Positions 1 through 10,168 are shown, counted from the stretch's first letter. The stretch: DNA of 64,000 bases from Schlesneria sp. DSM 10557 (GCF_041860085.1 NZ_CP124747.1:1922001-1986000), one strand, 5' to 3'. Notes: generated by a model not told the origin, from the sequence alone. Made by a program: numbers and translations.

Positions 1-873
1 GACAAGTCCAGCTCGTACAACACTGGGATCGGGGTCATAGAGGTATTGTCCCAATGGGCTTACCGGAACCAGTACTTCCAAGGGGTGCCCTGAGATACTT
101 TCTCCCGCCGGTAAGACGGTCGCGCGAAACAGCGCATCGCTGGCGAGTTCGCCAAACCAGACGGTCGCTTCTTTGCATTCCCCATGGAGGCTGATCAGTT
201 CAATCTCGGCGTCGGGGAACTTACCGCCGAAGTTGCTGACGGGGCTTACCTTGATCGCACCACCCGGACATCGCGGCATGATCGCATTCAGATAGTCGAG
301 TCCGGGGACATAATCTTCGATTCGCGAGACTCGCCCCGATGAGCCAGGTCGCCGGTCCGGATCAACATGGACGAGATGACTGAAGCTCGTCAATTCCCGA
401 ACATCGCGGCACTGTGTCTCGACTCGGTCCGCAACGCCATAGACCTCGGCGTTCCACATGGTTCTCAGGCAGTTGGGGGCATGAATGTCGACCGCAATCA
501 CATCGCAATGCGCGGCGAGCGACATCGAATCACTTCCGATTCCACTGCACAGATCCCAGACAGTCCCTTTGAAACGTTGGGCTTTATAACGAGATACGAC
601 CTCTGCCGTAGACTGTTCGAGCCCCTGACGGTCGAACCACATCTGTTCTGCCCGCGAGAACTTGCCACGCGCTTTCAAGCGGAACTGATGCAGTGAGACA
701 GCCATTCGCACCAGATCGTCGGGATACTGTCTTCGCAGTGCCGACTGCAGCGCAAGCTCTGACCCGCTGGACTGGCTGATCTGTTCGAGCAATCCCGGCG
801 TCGCCCGCAACTCTTGAAGCAGCCGACACTCCTCTTTGGCGATACGGTTTTCGTCGGCGGGTAACTCGGTCAT
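1..873 (-). CDS. Class I SAM-dependent methyltransferase, THUMP-like family (3' end outside window)
   Basis: An open frame enters from the left edge and starts at the ATG complementary to 871-873, giving at least 291 codons without a stop in the window. The N-terminal ~100 residues are helical and charged. They are followed by a class I methyltransferase motif I (VWDLCSGIGSDS, about residues 105-116), an acidic ribose-binding strand (VIAVDIHAP) and a later HVDPDRR motif resembling the DPARR motif of the THUMP-like methyltransferase family. The family is SAM-dependent and the substrate is unknown, plausibly RNA. It lies on the same strand as the downstream-numbered helicase gene, 85 bases apart. 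The C-terminal THUMP-like domain would lie outside the window. The fold is confident, the substrate is not. Confidence 0.75.
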   Translation of the reverse strand, partial: MTELPADENRIAKEECRLLQELRATPGLLEQISQSSGSELALQSALRRQYPDDLVRMAVSLHQFRLKARGKFSRAEQMWFDRQGLEQSTAEVVSRYKAQRFKGTVWDLCSGIGSDSMSLAAHCDVIAVDIHAPNCLRTMWNAEVYGVADRVETQCRDVRELTSFSHLVHVDPDRRPGSSGRVSRIEDYVPGLDYLNAIMPRCPGGAIKVSPVSNFGGKFPDAEIELISLHGECKEATVWFGELASDALFRATVLPAGESISGHPLEVLVPVSPLGQYLYDPDPSVVRAGLV

Positions 874-958
874 GAAGCAGCACTAAGCGAGAGGAGATGG
901 AATTGTCTGGAGAGAGTCCGTCGACGGTTAGCTACCGGGTCGCACTGATCAACAGTCA

Positions 959-2956
959 TCAAGGATCATTAATGATCTCGCACTCGGGAAGGCTGTCGAG
1001 GAACAGCCGCCCGTAGCGTTTGGTTTTGACCCGCGGATCCAGGATCACCACGATCCCTTTATCGTAGCGAGTGCGAATCAGACGACCGAATCCCTGCTTG
1101 AGTTTGATCACCGCTTCGGGGACCTGATAGTCCATGAAGGGGTTCCCACCCGCGGTTCGAATGGCTTCGAGTCGTGCTTCGAGCAGGGGATGATCGGGAA
1201 CACTGAAGGGGAGCTTCGTGATGATCACGTTCTGAAGCGCATCTCCGGGGACATCGACCCCCTGCCAGAAACTGTCTGCTCCAAACAGGATTCCCGCCGG
1301 ATCGTTGCGAAATTTTTCGAGCAGCATCGTGCGCGGCATCTCATCTGCCTGAGAGTAAAGACTCAGGTTTTTTGAGATGAACCAGGGAGTCAGACGACGT
1401 GCGCAGTTCCTCAACATCTGATAACTGGTAAACAGCACGAACGCATGACCCTGAGTCAGTTCCACGTACTTCTGGATCCGTTCGCAGACGGCGGTTTCAT
1501 AATCAGCGGGAGACTCACTCGGGTCGGGCATCCCTTCGGGAAGAATCAGTTTCATCTGAGCCCGGTAGTCGAACGGACTGCCGACCTTCTTCTCGGTCGA
1601 TCGTGTCAGTCCCAGACGCTGGCGGATAAATGCGAAACTCTGACCTCCCACTGCGAGTGTTGCACTCGTGAGAATGACCGTGTTGACCTTGTTAAACAAT
1701 TCATCTCGCAGCACGGGTCCCACATCGATCGGAGCAGAGACCAGTTTAATCCGCTGCTGCTGCTGGCCACTGGTTTCAAGCCAGTAGACGGCATCTTCAA
1801 TCGATTGCTGTAACCACGAATTCAGTGAGTCGGCCAGCGAACTGCACCTTTCGGCTGCCGAAGTATATTCAATCCGCTCTTCATCCGAGTTGATGTGTGA
1901 ACTGATTTGCAGGATCCACGAGGAGAGTTCCTTGAGAGCCGGTCCCAACGTATTCTCGATCTCAACCGGACTGCGGAATCGTCCGTTCTTTCCTGCGTGG
2001 GAACGCTGGCACTCGTGAATCGCAGCGAACAGATCTCCGGACAGGAAACGGATGCGTTCGATCGAACGAATCGCTTGCCGCTGCAGGTCGAGTACTGAAG
2101 CGTCTGCCGTGGGCATTCGGACCAGGAGTCCTTTCTGAGTCCGGTCATTGTAGAGCTTGCCCAGCATGTACTCGACTTGTCCGTTAGAGACGGAAATCCC
2201 GAGATGGTCTGCAGCGACCTGTTCAACGGTATGAGCCTCGTCGAAGACGACGACGTCATAATCGGGAAGCAGGCTGATCCCTTCCCGGCGTAGAGACAGA
2301 TCGGCAAAGAACAGGGCGTGATTGACCACCATCACGTCTGCGTTCCAGACGCGTCGTCGAGCTTTGTAGTAAAGGCACTGGTCGTGCGTCGGGCATTTTT
2401 TTCCAAGGCAATTGCCATGATCGCTATGAACTTCATCCCAGACATTAGACAGCGGTTTGAAATCCAGATCTGCCAGACTGCCGTCGGTCGTCGATCGCGA
2501 CCATTCGACAATCTGCTGCAACTGCGACAGCTCGTCAGGACGGGAATAGATCCCTTTCGACCGATCAACGGTCCCCTTCATCCGCCGTAAACTGATATAG
2601 TTGCCACGTCCTTTGACCAGGACTGCGGAAAACTCGACGGGCATCACGGCGTTGAGAAAGGGGATATCCTTGCCGATCAATTGCTCCTGCAAACTGATCG
2701 TGTGCGTCGAAATGACGATCTTCTTTCGTTGTCCTCCCTCACCCTGTTTCGCGGTCGCGGCAATGATGGCAGGAACGAGATAGGCGAAACTTTTCCCGGT
2801 ACCGGTACCCGCTTCGACGACCAGATGCTGCTTCGTGTCGATTGCGTGTTCAACGGCCGTCGCCATCTCAATCTGCTGCGGACGCGATTCAAAGTTCTTC
2901 ATACGTCGGGCGATGCTGCCATCGTCACCGAGCACGTCCGTCACACGAAGAGTCAC
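959..2956 (-). CDS. ATP-dependent DNA helicase, DinG/XPD family
   Basis: 665 aa superfamily 2 helicase of the DinG/XPD type, expected to unwind DNA 5'-3' in repair or replication-conflict resolution. Visible motifs: Q-motif region RPQQIEM (25-31), Walker A AGTGTGKS (49-56), DEAH box (239-242), motif III-like ILTSATL, and C-terminal motif VI QGFGRLIR. The Fe-S domain is partly present: Cys183, Cys188 and Cys194 have the x4/x5 spacing of E. coli DinG. The position of the first cluster cysteine, in the GRGNY(L)CLRR context, is Ser122 (GRGNYISLRR). Start is the ATG at 2956 and no better downstream start was seen. Family assignment is very firm; whether it carries a 4Fe-4S cluster is doubtful. Confidence 0.93.
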   Translation of the reverse strand: MTLRVTDVLGDDGSIARRMKNFESRPQQIEMATAVEHAIDTKQHLVVEAGTGTGKSFAYLVPAIIAATAKQGEGGQRKKIVISTHTISLQEQLIGKDIPFLNAVMPVEFSAVLVKGRGNYISLRRMKGTVDRSKGIYSRPDELSQLQQIVEWSRSTTDGSLADLDFKPLSNVWDEVHSDHGNCLGKKCPTHDQCLYYKARRRVWNADVMVVNHALFFADLSLRREGISLLPDYDVVVFDEAHTVEQVAADHLGISVSNGQVEYMLGKLYNDRTQKGLLVRMPTADASVLDLQRQAIRSIERIRFLSGDLFAAIHECQRSHAGKNGRFRSPVEIENTLGPALKELSSWILQISSHINSDEERIEYTSAAERCSSLADSLNSWLQQSIEDAVYWLETSGQQQQRIKLVSAPIDVGPVLRDELFNKVNTVILTSATLAVGGQSFAFIRQRLGLTRSTEKKVGSPFDYRAQMKLILPEGMPDPSESPADYETAVCERIQKYVELTQGHAFVLFTSYQMLRNCARRLTPWFISKNLSLYSQADEMPRTMLLEKFRNDPAGILFGADSFWQGVDVPGDALQNVIITKLPFSVPDHPLLEARLEAIRTAGGNPFMDYQVPEAVIKLKQGFGRLIRTRYDKGIVVILDPRVKTKRYGRLFLDSLPECEIINDP

Positions 2957-3090
2957 CAGCCACCCTTATTCTTACTGATGCAGATTTTCACTGCGTTAAA
3001 TAATCCAATTGTCGAGTTGCCGATTCCGCCCGTAAAATTTTACGACGATCCCGTTTTTTAATGGGATACGGCTTCTGACTTCCGCGGGAG

Positions 3091-3918
3091 TCAGGCGGAC
3101 GTACTGCTGTTGTTCACGTTGCCCCGATTGATCGCTTCCATGAATTCTATCACGCGACTCGTTTCAACGGGGTTTCTCACTTTGCCATCCTGCTTGAGGC
3201 TTGAGCCAACAATTGCTCCATCTGCATAAGGAACAAGTTCGCTGACCGTCTCTGCATTCACGCCGCTACCCATCAAAACAGGAGTCGAAGCAGACGCTGA
3301 CTTGATTGCGCGAAGTGTGTCCGGATCGATGGGTTGTCCCGTTGCCGATCCCGATACGATGAGGGCATCCGCTTTACCGCGATCGATCAGATCAGACACT
3401 TCATCCTTTAAGGGCCTTGCTGCCAATGCCGCCGAATGCTTCACGTCGACATCAGCCCAGATCTGAATGGATTGGGCCTTGAGGTTCGCTCGTTCTCGGA
3501 GGAGGTCATGGGCGATGCCATGTAATATTCCCTGATCCGCAACGCGAGCGCCACACAGGACATTGACCCGAATGAATTCAGCACCGCAGGCAATCGCCAC
3601 CGCCAGAGCACTTCGACCGTCGTTTCTCAGGACATTGATTCCGAGCGGAATCCCGAACCGCCATTTCAAATCGCTACCCAGCGATGTCATCGCCGCCACA
3701 GTGATTGCCGGAACCCGATCGGGATAGAAAGGGACATCGCCAAAATTTTCCAGCATCAGTCCGTCGACGCCGCCCGCAACCAGAGCTTCTGCATCTCGCA
3801 GTACAATATGACGGACACTGGCAAAGTCACCGCGATAGTCAGGAGAGCCAGGTAGCGCTGGTGCGTGCAACATCCCAATCACGGGGCACGAACGAGACAT
3901 CCACTCTGATAGCAGCAT
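3091..3918 (-). CDS. BtpA/SgcQ family protein
   Basis: 275 aa with the BtpA/SgcQ signature from end to end: GMLHAPALPGSP near the N-terminus, GVDGLMLENFGDVPF (about 50-64), a GINVLRND strand, IRVNVLCGA and the C-terminal GSGVNAETV/ADGAIVGSSLK segment expected of a TIM-barrel phosphate site. BtpA was named for a role in photosystem I accumulation in cyanobacteria; SgcQ homologues sit in sugar-phosphate operons. In a planctomycete the substrate is unknown. It diverges from the decarboxylase gene at 4026 with 107 bases between starts. The helicase gene follows on the same strand after 134 bases. Confidence 0.88.
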   Translation of the reverse strand: MLLSEWMSRSCPVIGMLHAPALPGSPDYRGDFASVRHIVLRDAEALVAGGVDGLMLENFGDVPFYPDRVPAITVAAMTSLGSDLKWRFGIPLGINVLRNDGRSALAVAIACGAEFIRVNVLCGARVADQGILHGIAHDLLRERANLKAQSIQIWADVDVKHSAALAARPLKDEVSDLIDRGKADALIVSGSATGQPIDPDTLRAIKSASASTPVLMGSGVNAETVSELVPYADGAIVGSSLKQDGKVRNPVETSRVIEFMEAINRGNVNNSSTSA

Positions 3919-4025
3919 TACCCTGCCTCCGATTGCGGCTTGCAGACTTCACTTGACGTACCGATACTTGCAGCATCCTTCCAAGACGAAACTATATCAC
4001 ATCCAGGTTCTGTTGAGGGATTGAC

Positions 4026-5714
4026 ATGGCTCGAAAATCCGCCGTACAGGCTGCGAAAAATCAAGGTCCAGTCGAAACCGAAAAGGAATGGACGATCGGG
4101 AGTTACCTGATCCAGCGACTTCAGGATCATGGACTGTCCGACATCTTTGGAATCCCGGGCGATTTTGTCCTGCAATTCTACGGGATGCTTGAGGAAAGCC
4201 CGATCAATGTGATCGGTTGCACCCGCGAAGACTGCGCGGGGTACGCCGCTGACGGGTACGCCCGTGTCCACGGGATCGGCGCCGTCTGCGTCACTTACTG
4301 CGTAGGTGGACTGAGCTTATGCAATTCCATCGCTGGCGCCTTCGCAGAAAAATCACCCGTGGTCGTGATCAGCGGAGCCCCCGGCGTGGACGAGCGAAAG
4401 TCGAATCCGCTCCTCCATCATCGGGTCCGTGACTTTCATACCCAGCGCGAGGTCTTCGAAAAGATCACCGTGGCCAATGCGTCGCTCGACGATCCCCTTA
4501 CGGCGTTTCGGGAGATTGACCGCTGTCTCGAAGCGGCCGTCCGCTATAAACGGCCCGTTTATCTGGAGCTGCCGCGAGATCGAGTGAATGTCCGTTGCCC
4601 TTATCCCCACGTTCCCAAAGTGGAGTCATTCGAAAGCGACAAGGATGCGTTGCAGGAATCTCTCGCTGAGGCTCAACGAGTCATTAATGCCTGCAAGAAG
4701 CCCGTCATCATTGCGGGCGTCGAAATGCATCGATTCGGACTCGCTGACGAGGTTGTCAAATTCGCGGAAGAAAACTCCATTCCGATGTGCGCCACCCTCC
4801 TGGGGAAATCGGTCGTCAGTGAAAAGCATCCCCTCTACCTCGGCATCTACGAAGGCGCCATGTGCCGCGACAGCTTGAGGAACTATGTCGAGGAGAGTGA
4901 CTGCGTCATCATGCTCGGAGCATTCCTGACGGACATCGATATGGGGATCTTCACGGCGAACATCAATCCATCCAAGTGCATTTATTCCACTTCAGAGCAC
5001 ACGCGGATTTCGCACCATCACTTTCTGGATATTCTCGTCACGGACTTCGTAAAGGGCCTCAGAAACCTCGATCTCAATGTCGTCAAACGACCGATGCTGG
5101 AAAAGTCCAGAGAAGCGACAACACCTTACAAACTGCAGCCGCAGGCGAAGATTACGAACGCCCGGTTATTCGCCCGGATTAACGAACTGATCGATGAGAC
5201 AATGATCGTCATTGCCGATGTGGGTGATTGCCTCTTCAGCGCTGCCGACCTGACGATCTACCGGAAGACCGAATTCATCAGCCCCGCTTACTACACGTCG
5301 ATGGGGTTTGCAATTCCCGCATCCATCGGCGTGAATGTCGCGGCGCCCGATCGGCGACCAATCGTGCTCGTCGGGGATGGAGCATTCCAGATGACTTGCA
5401 TGGAGCTTTCGACCGCCGTCCGACATGGGTTCAATCCCATCGTCATCGTTCTGAACAACAAGGGATACACCACCGAACGATTCCTGCAGGATGGGCCGTT
5501 CAACGATATCCTGAACTGGAACTATCATCGCATGCCGGACCTGCTGGGGGGCGGCTGGGGGTTTGAAGTCCGCACAGAAGGGGAACTCGATCAGTCACTC
5601 AACGCCGCGATGGCCAATAAGGACGCCTTCAGCATCCTGAATGTTCATCTGGAACCGGACGATATCAGCAAGGCTCTCCAGAGATTGGCCGAAGGACTCT
5701 CCAAACGCCTGTAA
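4026..5714 (+). CDS. Thiamine-diphosphate-dependent 2-oxoacid decarboxylase (pyruvate/indolepyruvate decarboxylase-like)
   Basis: 562 aa, full length for the family. The PYR domain carries the catalytic Glu in [15 protein letters not shown] (Glu68). A His-His pair (131-132, LLHHRV) is diagnostic of pyruvate, indolepyruvate and phenylpyruvate decarboxylases rather than acetolactate synthase. The C-terminal PP domain has GDG (450-452) and NN (477-478), the ThDP/Mg motif, in a GDGAFQMT...LNNKGYTTE context close to indolepyruvate decarboxylases. It should decarboxylate a 2-oxoacid to an aldehyde in the cytoplasm; the substrate cannot be read from sequence. A hairpin at 5747-5780 follows the stop. 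No partner dehydrogenase is adjacent. Confidence 0.9.
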   Translation: MARKSAVQAAKNQGPVETEKEWTIGSYLIQRLQDHGLSDIFGIPGDFVLQFYGMLEESPINVIGCTREDCAGYAADGYARVHGIGAVCVTYCVGGLSLCNSIAGAFAEKSPVVVISGAPGVDERKSNPLLHHRVRDFHTQREVFEKITVANASLDDPLTAFREIDRCLEAAVRYKRPVYLELPRDRVNVRCPYPHVPKVESFESDKDALQESLAEAQRVINACKKPVIIAGVEMHRFGLADEVVKFAEENSIPMCATLLGKSVVSEKHPLYLGIYEGAMCRDSLRNYVEESDCVIMLGAFLTDIDMGIFTANINPSKCIYSTSEHTRISHHHFLDILVTDFVKGLRNLDLNVVKRPMLEKSREATTPYKLQPQAKITNARLFARINELIDETMIVIADVGDCLFSAADLTIYRKTEFISPAYYTSMGFAIPASIGVNVAAPDRRPIVLVGDGAFQMTCMELSTAVRHGFNPIVIVLNNKGYTTERFLQDGPFNDILNWNYHRMPDLLGGGWGFEVRTEGELDQSLNAAMANKDAFSILNVHLEPDDISKALQRLAEGLSKRL

Positions 5715-5746
5715 ACACAGGCACCCATTTGTTCCCAGGATGCCTG

Positions 5747-5780
5747 ATCGATTCCTTTAGTCGACTCTGGAGGAATCGAT
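5747..5780. terminator. Hairpin between convergent genes
   Basis: A perfect 10-bp inverted repeat (ATCGATTCCT / AGGAATCGAT) around a 14-base loop lies in the 102-base gap between the ends of the decarboxylase gene and the sulfatase-SGNH gene. It has no long T-tract, so the terminator role is inferred from position. Confidence 0.45.
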
Positions 5781-5816
5781 GGTGGATCCGGCCAGGCTCG
5801 GGGTCCTTCATGCTGT

Positions 5817-8771
5817 TTAAGGGAGATCGATCAGCAGCGAAAGGATGGCTGACGCGTAGACGCGATGTCCGAAGTCACTCGGATGGTTTACGCCATTACC
5901 GGTCAAATCACAGTCCCGTTTGCGTTTGAGCATCTCAGTCCAGAGGGAGGTCAGGTCCGCTAGCGCAATCCCTTCTTGACAGAGCGACTCCAAGGCCTCT
6001 CGATATTTAGGAAACATCTCGCGAGGAGTGTGTGTCCATTGGTCGTTACCGACCATCGTGGCGACGAGGATAATCTCCGCTTCCGGTCGGGCGGCCTGAA
6101 CCCCCGCGATCATCTGCTGGATTCCTTCTTTGTACGCACCTGGATTACGACGTCCGACATCATTCATGCCGTATGCGATGATCACGAGATCCGGCTGATG
6201 CTCGAGCAATTTGTCCAGATCGGCGATTCCATTGGGGACGCCCCAACCGCCAACCGCGCGATTGAACAGTGCGACGTCAGTCCCGTAGCTGGCACGTAAC
6301 TGAGCAGCAACCAAGTCGGGGTACATCGGCATATAAGGAGGCGCCATCACCAGACCAGAGGCATTCAGCCCGTACGAAATACTGTCACCGCTGACGGCGA
6401 TCGTCAGCTTTTGTTTCCCCTTCAATCGAGCGAGCGTGCGGGGCAATTTTGTGGCATCGAAACGGGGAACGGTAGCGGGCCATTCCTGAGATTCGGCAAG
6501 GTATGTCACTTCAATCTGCTGGTCATGGAACCAGTGGCCGTTATCAAACAGCACATGCGTTTCCGGATCGCCCGCCTTATGCGGAAGAGCACACGGAACC
6601 GCAGGTTGAGCCCCCCCGGTCCACGCCGGTCGCGCTCCCTTGGGCATGAATAAGTCAGTTGACTTCAGCACGGGAATGGCTGACTCGTCATTCCTGACCA
6701 AATGCCGTCGATCCGGCCCCATCTTGAAATCGGTCCCCTCTTGAAACTGCTGAGTCCCATCCGCCCTGGCGACAGAGAGAATCTTGCGGGCGGGGAACAG
6801 CAACTTACCCGTTGCAGGTTTGTCGTCTTCGTCCCGAACGCAAATCACACTCTCTCGATAGACCGTCGGGGACTTCCAGAAAGGCTTAAGCAACTGAAGG
6901 TCTGAAAGCATGTCTTCCGCCGCGTAGGGTCGTAACTCGATACGGCGGATATCCATCACCGCCACACCTTCCTTCTTCTGGGGGACAACCTTCAGTTTGA
7001 ACCGTCCGGCTCTTTCCAGCGAAACCAGCCCCAGGTTCTGCGGTACGAAGTTCTGGAAGTGACCTGTCCCCGGAACGACCAGCGGTATTGTCTGACCTTC
7101 GACTTCGAAGTGGACCAGACTTCCCCCGCTCGTACCACATCCGACGTGAGGAACAAGATAGAACCGACCCGGCCGCTTCAACGTGAACTCGAACGTCGCC
7201 GTATCTTCTACTCGTACCCAGTACCCCAGCGTGTCCTTGTTGGGGAGTGGTTCATACCTCAACATGATTCCAGAGACTTCGGCTGTACCCGCATGCAAAG
7301 CGACTGACCCATCATCAGACTGAAGATTGGGCGTGTAGTCAGGGTTCGCCAGCGGAAGTTGTGCATTCACATCCTTTCGCCAGCGTTCGAGTTTTTCAGC
7401 CAGTTGCTGGACGATATCGGGCTGCTCTTCGACGAGATTGATCGATTCGCCGACCGATGCCTTGAGATTGAATAACTCTCGACGCCCCGATCCATAGAAC
7501 TCGATCAGCTTCCAGTCTCCCGACCGGACCGCGGCGCCGGGAATCGCCCCTGCGTTGGTGTTGTAGTGAGGGAAGTGCCAATAGATCGCGTCACGTGACG
7601 GGGCATTTCGTCCGCGCAGCACCTCCACGAGACTCACGCCGTCAAACTCGGGGAACTTCAGCTGGTCGGTCGAAGTAAGCGACAGTCCGTCCACAATGGT
7701 GGGGAACCAGTCGATACTCGACACGATCGCCTCACTGGTGGATCCGGCCGGCACAACAGAGGGCCACTTGACGATCAGAGGAACACGAAGCCCTCCTTCG
7801 TAGAGGTGGCCCATACCGTCTCGCAATGGAGAATTCACCGTCGGGGGAATGGTCTGCCCATTGCTGTTGCACACGCCACCATTGTCTGACGTGACAATAA
7901 CCAGCGTATTCCGAGAGAGAGTGAGTTGGTTCAACTGGTTAACGACTCGACCAATCGCCTCATCCATGCTCTCAATCATCGCGGCATAGGTGGGATTGGA
8001 TTGCGTCCCGTTCGGCTGGGCAGGAGCGGCCCCGTACTTACCAACTGTCTCGGGCTTCACACTCGTGGGCTGGTGCACGGAGTTCAGTGGCAGGTAGAGA
8101 AAGAACGGTTTGCTGGCGTGTGACGTGATGAAATTTTCTGCTTCAGCGGCGAGTCGATCGGTGAGCAGTTCACTCTCAGGGGCCTGCTCCAGACCGGGCA
8201 GGAATTTTCCAGCCGAATTTGTGTAAGGAGCCACATCCCGAAAGATTCCCTTGTTCACATCGCTGCCTGCAATGTTGGTCTCGAATCCTTGCTCCTGCGG
8301 ACCGAAGCCTTCTCCACCGAGATTCCATTTCCCAATGGAAGCGGTCGCATATCCGGCGGATTTTAGAACTTCCGCGAGAGTCACCTCGGCAAGCGGCAAT
8401 TGATGGACGACCTGTGGTGCCGTCATTCGGTGATTCGGGTTATTCCCGCTGGCCACGACCGATGAGGTGATCCCCACGCGCTGCGGATATCGCCCGGTGA
8501 GCAGCGCAACCCTCGTCGGAGTTCCGACGGGTGCGGCCGCGTAGGCCTGTGTGAAGCGCATGCCCTCTGCAGCCAGGCGATCCAGATTCGGCGTCTTGTG
8601 GAACTTGCTGCCATAGCACCCCAGATCGCTCCAGCCGAGGTCATCCACAACGATTAGCACCACGTTGGGCCGAATCTCTTCGGCAACGAGGCAACTCACG
8701 CTGCCTAGCAGGAAGAGTCCCACAGTGAGAATCGTTTGCAGCAAACCGCCCCTCGCCCGGGGACCACGCAT
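5817..8771 (-). CDS. Exported fusion: active-site-degenerate sulfatase domain plus SGNH hydrolase domain
   Basis: 984 aa from the ATG at 8771, chosen because it begins a signal peptide (LLQTILTVGLFLLGSVSCLVA); the frame is open upstream but would precede it with unlike sequence. Residues ~34-460 are a type I sulfatase fold: VVDDLGWSDLGCYG (metal Asp43/44), KWN (148-150), NSVHQP (His233) and SDNGG (295-299). The formylglycine motif is GTPTR, with Gly83 where Cys or Ser is required. His of KWH is Asn150, and Lys of the GGKG segment appears as Met320 (DGMG). Residues ~500-610 look like a beta-rich linker. Residues ~788-984 are an SGNH hydrolase with GDS (Ser797), GMND (Asn870) and NHPSDFGH (962-969), apparently intact. 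A polysaccharide-deacylating role with a non-catalytic sulfatase module is inferred. Confidence 0.85.
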   Translation of the reverse strand: MRGPRARGGLLQTILTVGLFLLGSVSCLVAEEIRPNVVLIVVDDLGWSDLGCYGSKFHKTPNLDRLAAEGMRFTQAYAAAPVGTPTRVALLTGRYPQRVGITSSVVASGNNPNHRMTAPQVVHQLPLAEVTLAEVLKSAGYATASIGKWNLGGEGFGPQEQGFETNIAGSDVNKGIFRDVAPYTNSAGKFLPGLEQAPESELLTDRLAAEAENFITSHASKPFFLYLPLNSVHQPTSVKPETVGKYGAAPAQPNGTQSNPTYAAMIESMDEAIGRVVNQLNQLTLSRNTLVIVTSDNGGVCNSNGQTIPPTVNSPLRDGMGHLYEGGLRVPLIVKWPSVVPAGSTSEAIVSSIDWFPTIVDGLSLTSTDQLKFPEFDGVSLVEVLRGRNAPSRDAIYWHFPHYNTNAGAIPGAAVRSGDWKLIEFYGSGRRELFNLKASVGESINLVEEQPDIVQQLAEKLERWRKDVNAQLPLANPDYTPNLQSDDGSVALHAGTAEVSGIMLRYEPLPNKDTLGYWVRVEDTATFEFTLKRPGRFYLVPHVGCGTSGGSLVHFEVEGQTIPLVVPGTGHFQNFVPQNLGLVSLERAGRFKLKVVPQKKEGVAVMDIRRIELRPYAAEDMLSDLQLLKPFWKSPTVYRESVICVRDEDDKPATGKLLFPARKILSVARADGTQQFQEGTDFKMGPDRRHLVRNDESAIPVLKSTDLFMPKGARPAWTGGAQPAVPCALPHKAGDPETHVLFDNGHWFHDQQIEVTYLAESQEWPATVPRFDATKLPRTLARLKGKQKLTIAVSGDSISYGLNASGLVMAPPYMPMYPDLVAAQLRASYGTDVALFNRAVGGWGVPNGIADLDKLLEHQPDLVIIAYGMNDVGRRNPGAYKEGIQQMIAGVQAARPEAEIILVATMVGNDQWTHTPREMFPKYREALESLCQEGIALADLTSLWTEMLKRKRDCDLTGNGVNHPSDFGHRVYASAILSLLIDLP

Positions 8772-9052
8772 GCCACTCCTCTTTGAAGGGGAGGGGCGTC
8801 TATGGTCGACCTCAACTTTGGACAGGTTCGGAATTCCGACAGGAGCCGTGCTCGTTCCGTGAATCCGCTGCGAGTGAATCTTGCCGAATTGTGTCTTCAA
8901 TGTCATGCTCCAGCAGCAGCCCGCATCGGGGGACCGAATCGTCAGTCCGTAGACTGCACGTAGCTGCCCCGTAAAAATGAACTTGGGAAGGAACCGGCCA
9001 CAGGTCATCGTGGAATCGGGTGGCCTCTCAAGGTAGAGATAAAGGTCTTGAA

Positions 9053-10168
9053 ATGCCATTGCACCGCACACCACTTTTTGACTGGCACTCCTCCCATCGA
9101 GGGAGAATGGTGGAATTCGGTGGCTGGGAAATGCCAGTCCAGTATTCGTCCATCGCGGAAGAGCATCACACCGTCCGAAAAGCCGTCGGACTGTTTGACA
9201 TCTCTCACATGGGCCGACTCCGTTTTGACGGTCCCGATGCTCAGCGACTGCTTGATCATCTGCTGACGTGCCGCGTCGACAATCTGGTCGACGGTCAGAT
9301 TCGTTATGGACTGGTTTGTAACGATGCCGGTCAAATTCTGGACGATGTTCTGGTTAATCGAATCAATCCCACCTCATTCGGCCTCGTGGTCAACGCGAGT
9401 AATCGGCTCAAGATTGTCGACTGGATCAATCAGCGAAAGGCTGACCTGTGCAAGTCTGGCAAGTCACTCGACCTGAGCTTCCGAGACGAGACGCAAGACA
9501 CCGGCATGATCGCCATTCAGGGCCCCCGTTCCCTGGAGCTTGTGCAGAAGGTGCTCAACATGGACGTTTCCGCCATGCGGTACTACTTCGGCCAGTTCTC
9601 TACATTCGATGGAGCCTCCATTTTCGTGAGTCGCACTGGCTATACGGGCGAAGATGGCTTTGAAGTCATTGTCCCCGCAAATTTGACAGTGAAGCTGTGG
9701 GAAACATTCATCCAAGCAGGGGAGTCTGCTGAGCTGAAGCCATGCGGGCTGGGTTGCCGTGACACCTTGCGACTGGAAGCCGCGATGCCGCTCTACGGCC
9801 ATGAACTATCGGAATGCATTGACCCTCTAACGGCCGGACTGAAGTCGTCCGTAAAGCTGGATAAAAGCGAGTTCGTGGGCCGCGATGCACTCCTCAAGAT
9901 CGCAGATCGGGAGGATCGACCCGTTCGCGTGGGGATCAAATTGAACTCGAAGCGAATCGCCCGTGAACACTCGGAAATTTTCGCCGCCGACGCTCGGATC
10001 GGCGAAGTGACTTCCGGAACATTCTCACCCACGTTGGAACAATCAATCGCGATGGCCTATGTCGCTAAGCCGCATTCCGCGATTGGCACCAGTATCACAG
10101 TCGATATCCGTGGAAAACGGGAAGCAGCCGAAATCGTTCCACTCCCATTTTATAAACGGGCTAAGTAA
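9053..10168 (+). CDS. gcvT: Aminomethyltransferase (glycine cleavage system T protein)
   Basis: 371 aa T protein of the glycine cleavage system. It transfers the aminomethyl carbon to tetrahydrofolate with release of ammonia. The start is the ATG at 9053, preceded by AAAGG, giving MPLHRTPLFDWH; an upstream in-frame start at 9020 lacks a good ribosome site. Typical features: FGGWEMPVQYSS near the N-terminus, the GLFDISHMGR segment, the folate-binding RTGYTGEDGFEV motif and GLGCRDTLRLEAAMPLYGHE. No gcvH or gcvP is adjacent. It converges on mfnB with a 19-base overlap of coding ends. Confidence 0.95.
   Translation: MPLHRTPLFDWHSSHRGRMVEFGGWEMPVQYSSIAEEHHTVRKAVGLFDISHMGRLRFDGPDAQRLLDHLLTCRVDNLVDGQIRYGLVCNDAGQILDDVLVNRINPTSFGLVVNASNRLKIVDWINQRKADLCKSGKSLDLSFRDETQDTGMIAIQGPRSLELVQKVLNMDVSAMRYYFGQFSTFDGASIFVSRTGYTGEDGFEVIVPANLTVKLWETFIQAGESAELKPCGLGCRDTLRLEAAMPLYGHELSECIDPLTAGLKSSVKLDKSEFVGRDALLKIADREDRPVRVGIKLNSKRIAREHSEIFAADARIGEVTSGTFSPTLEQSIAMAYVAKPHSAIGTSITVDIRGKREAAEIVPLPFYKRAK

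Noticed and set aside
8772-9074. N-terminal extension of the sulfatase-SGNH frame
   Set aside because: A signal peptide begins at 8771; the extra ~100 residues precede it and have no domain character.
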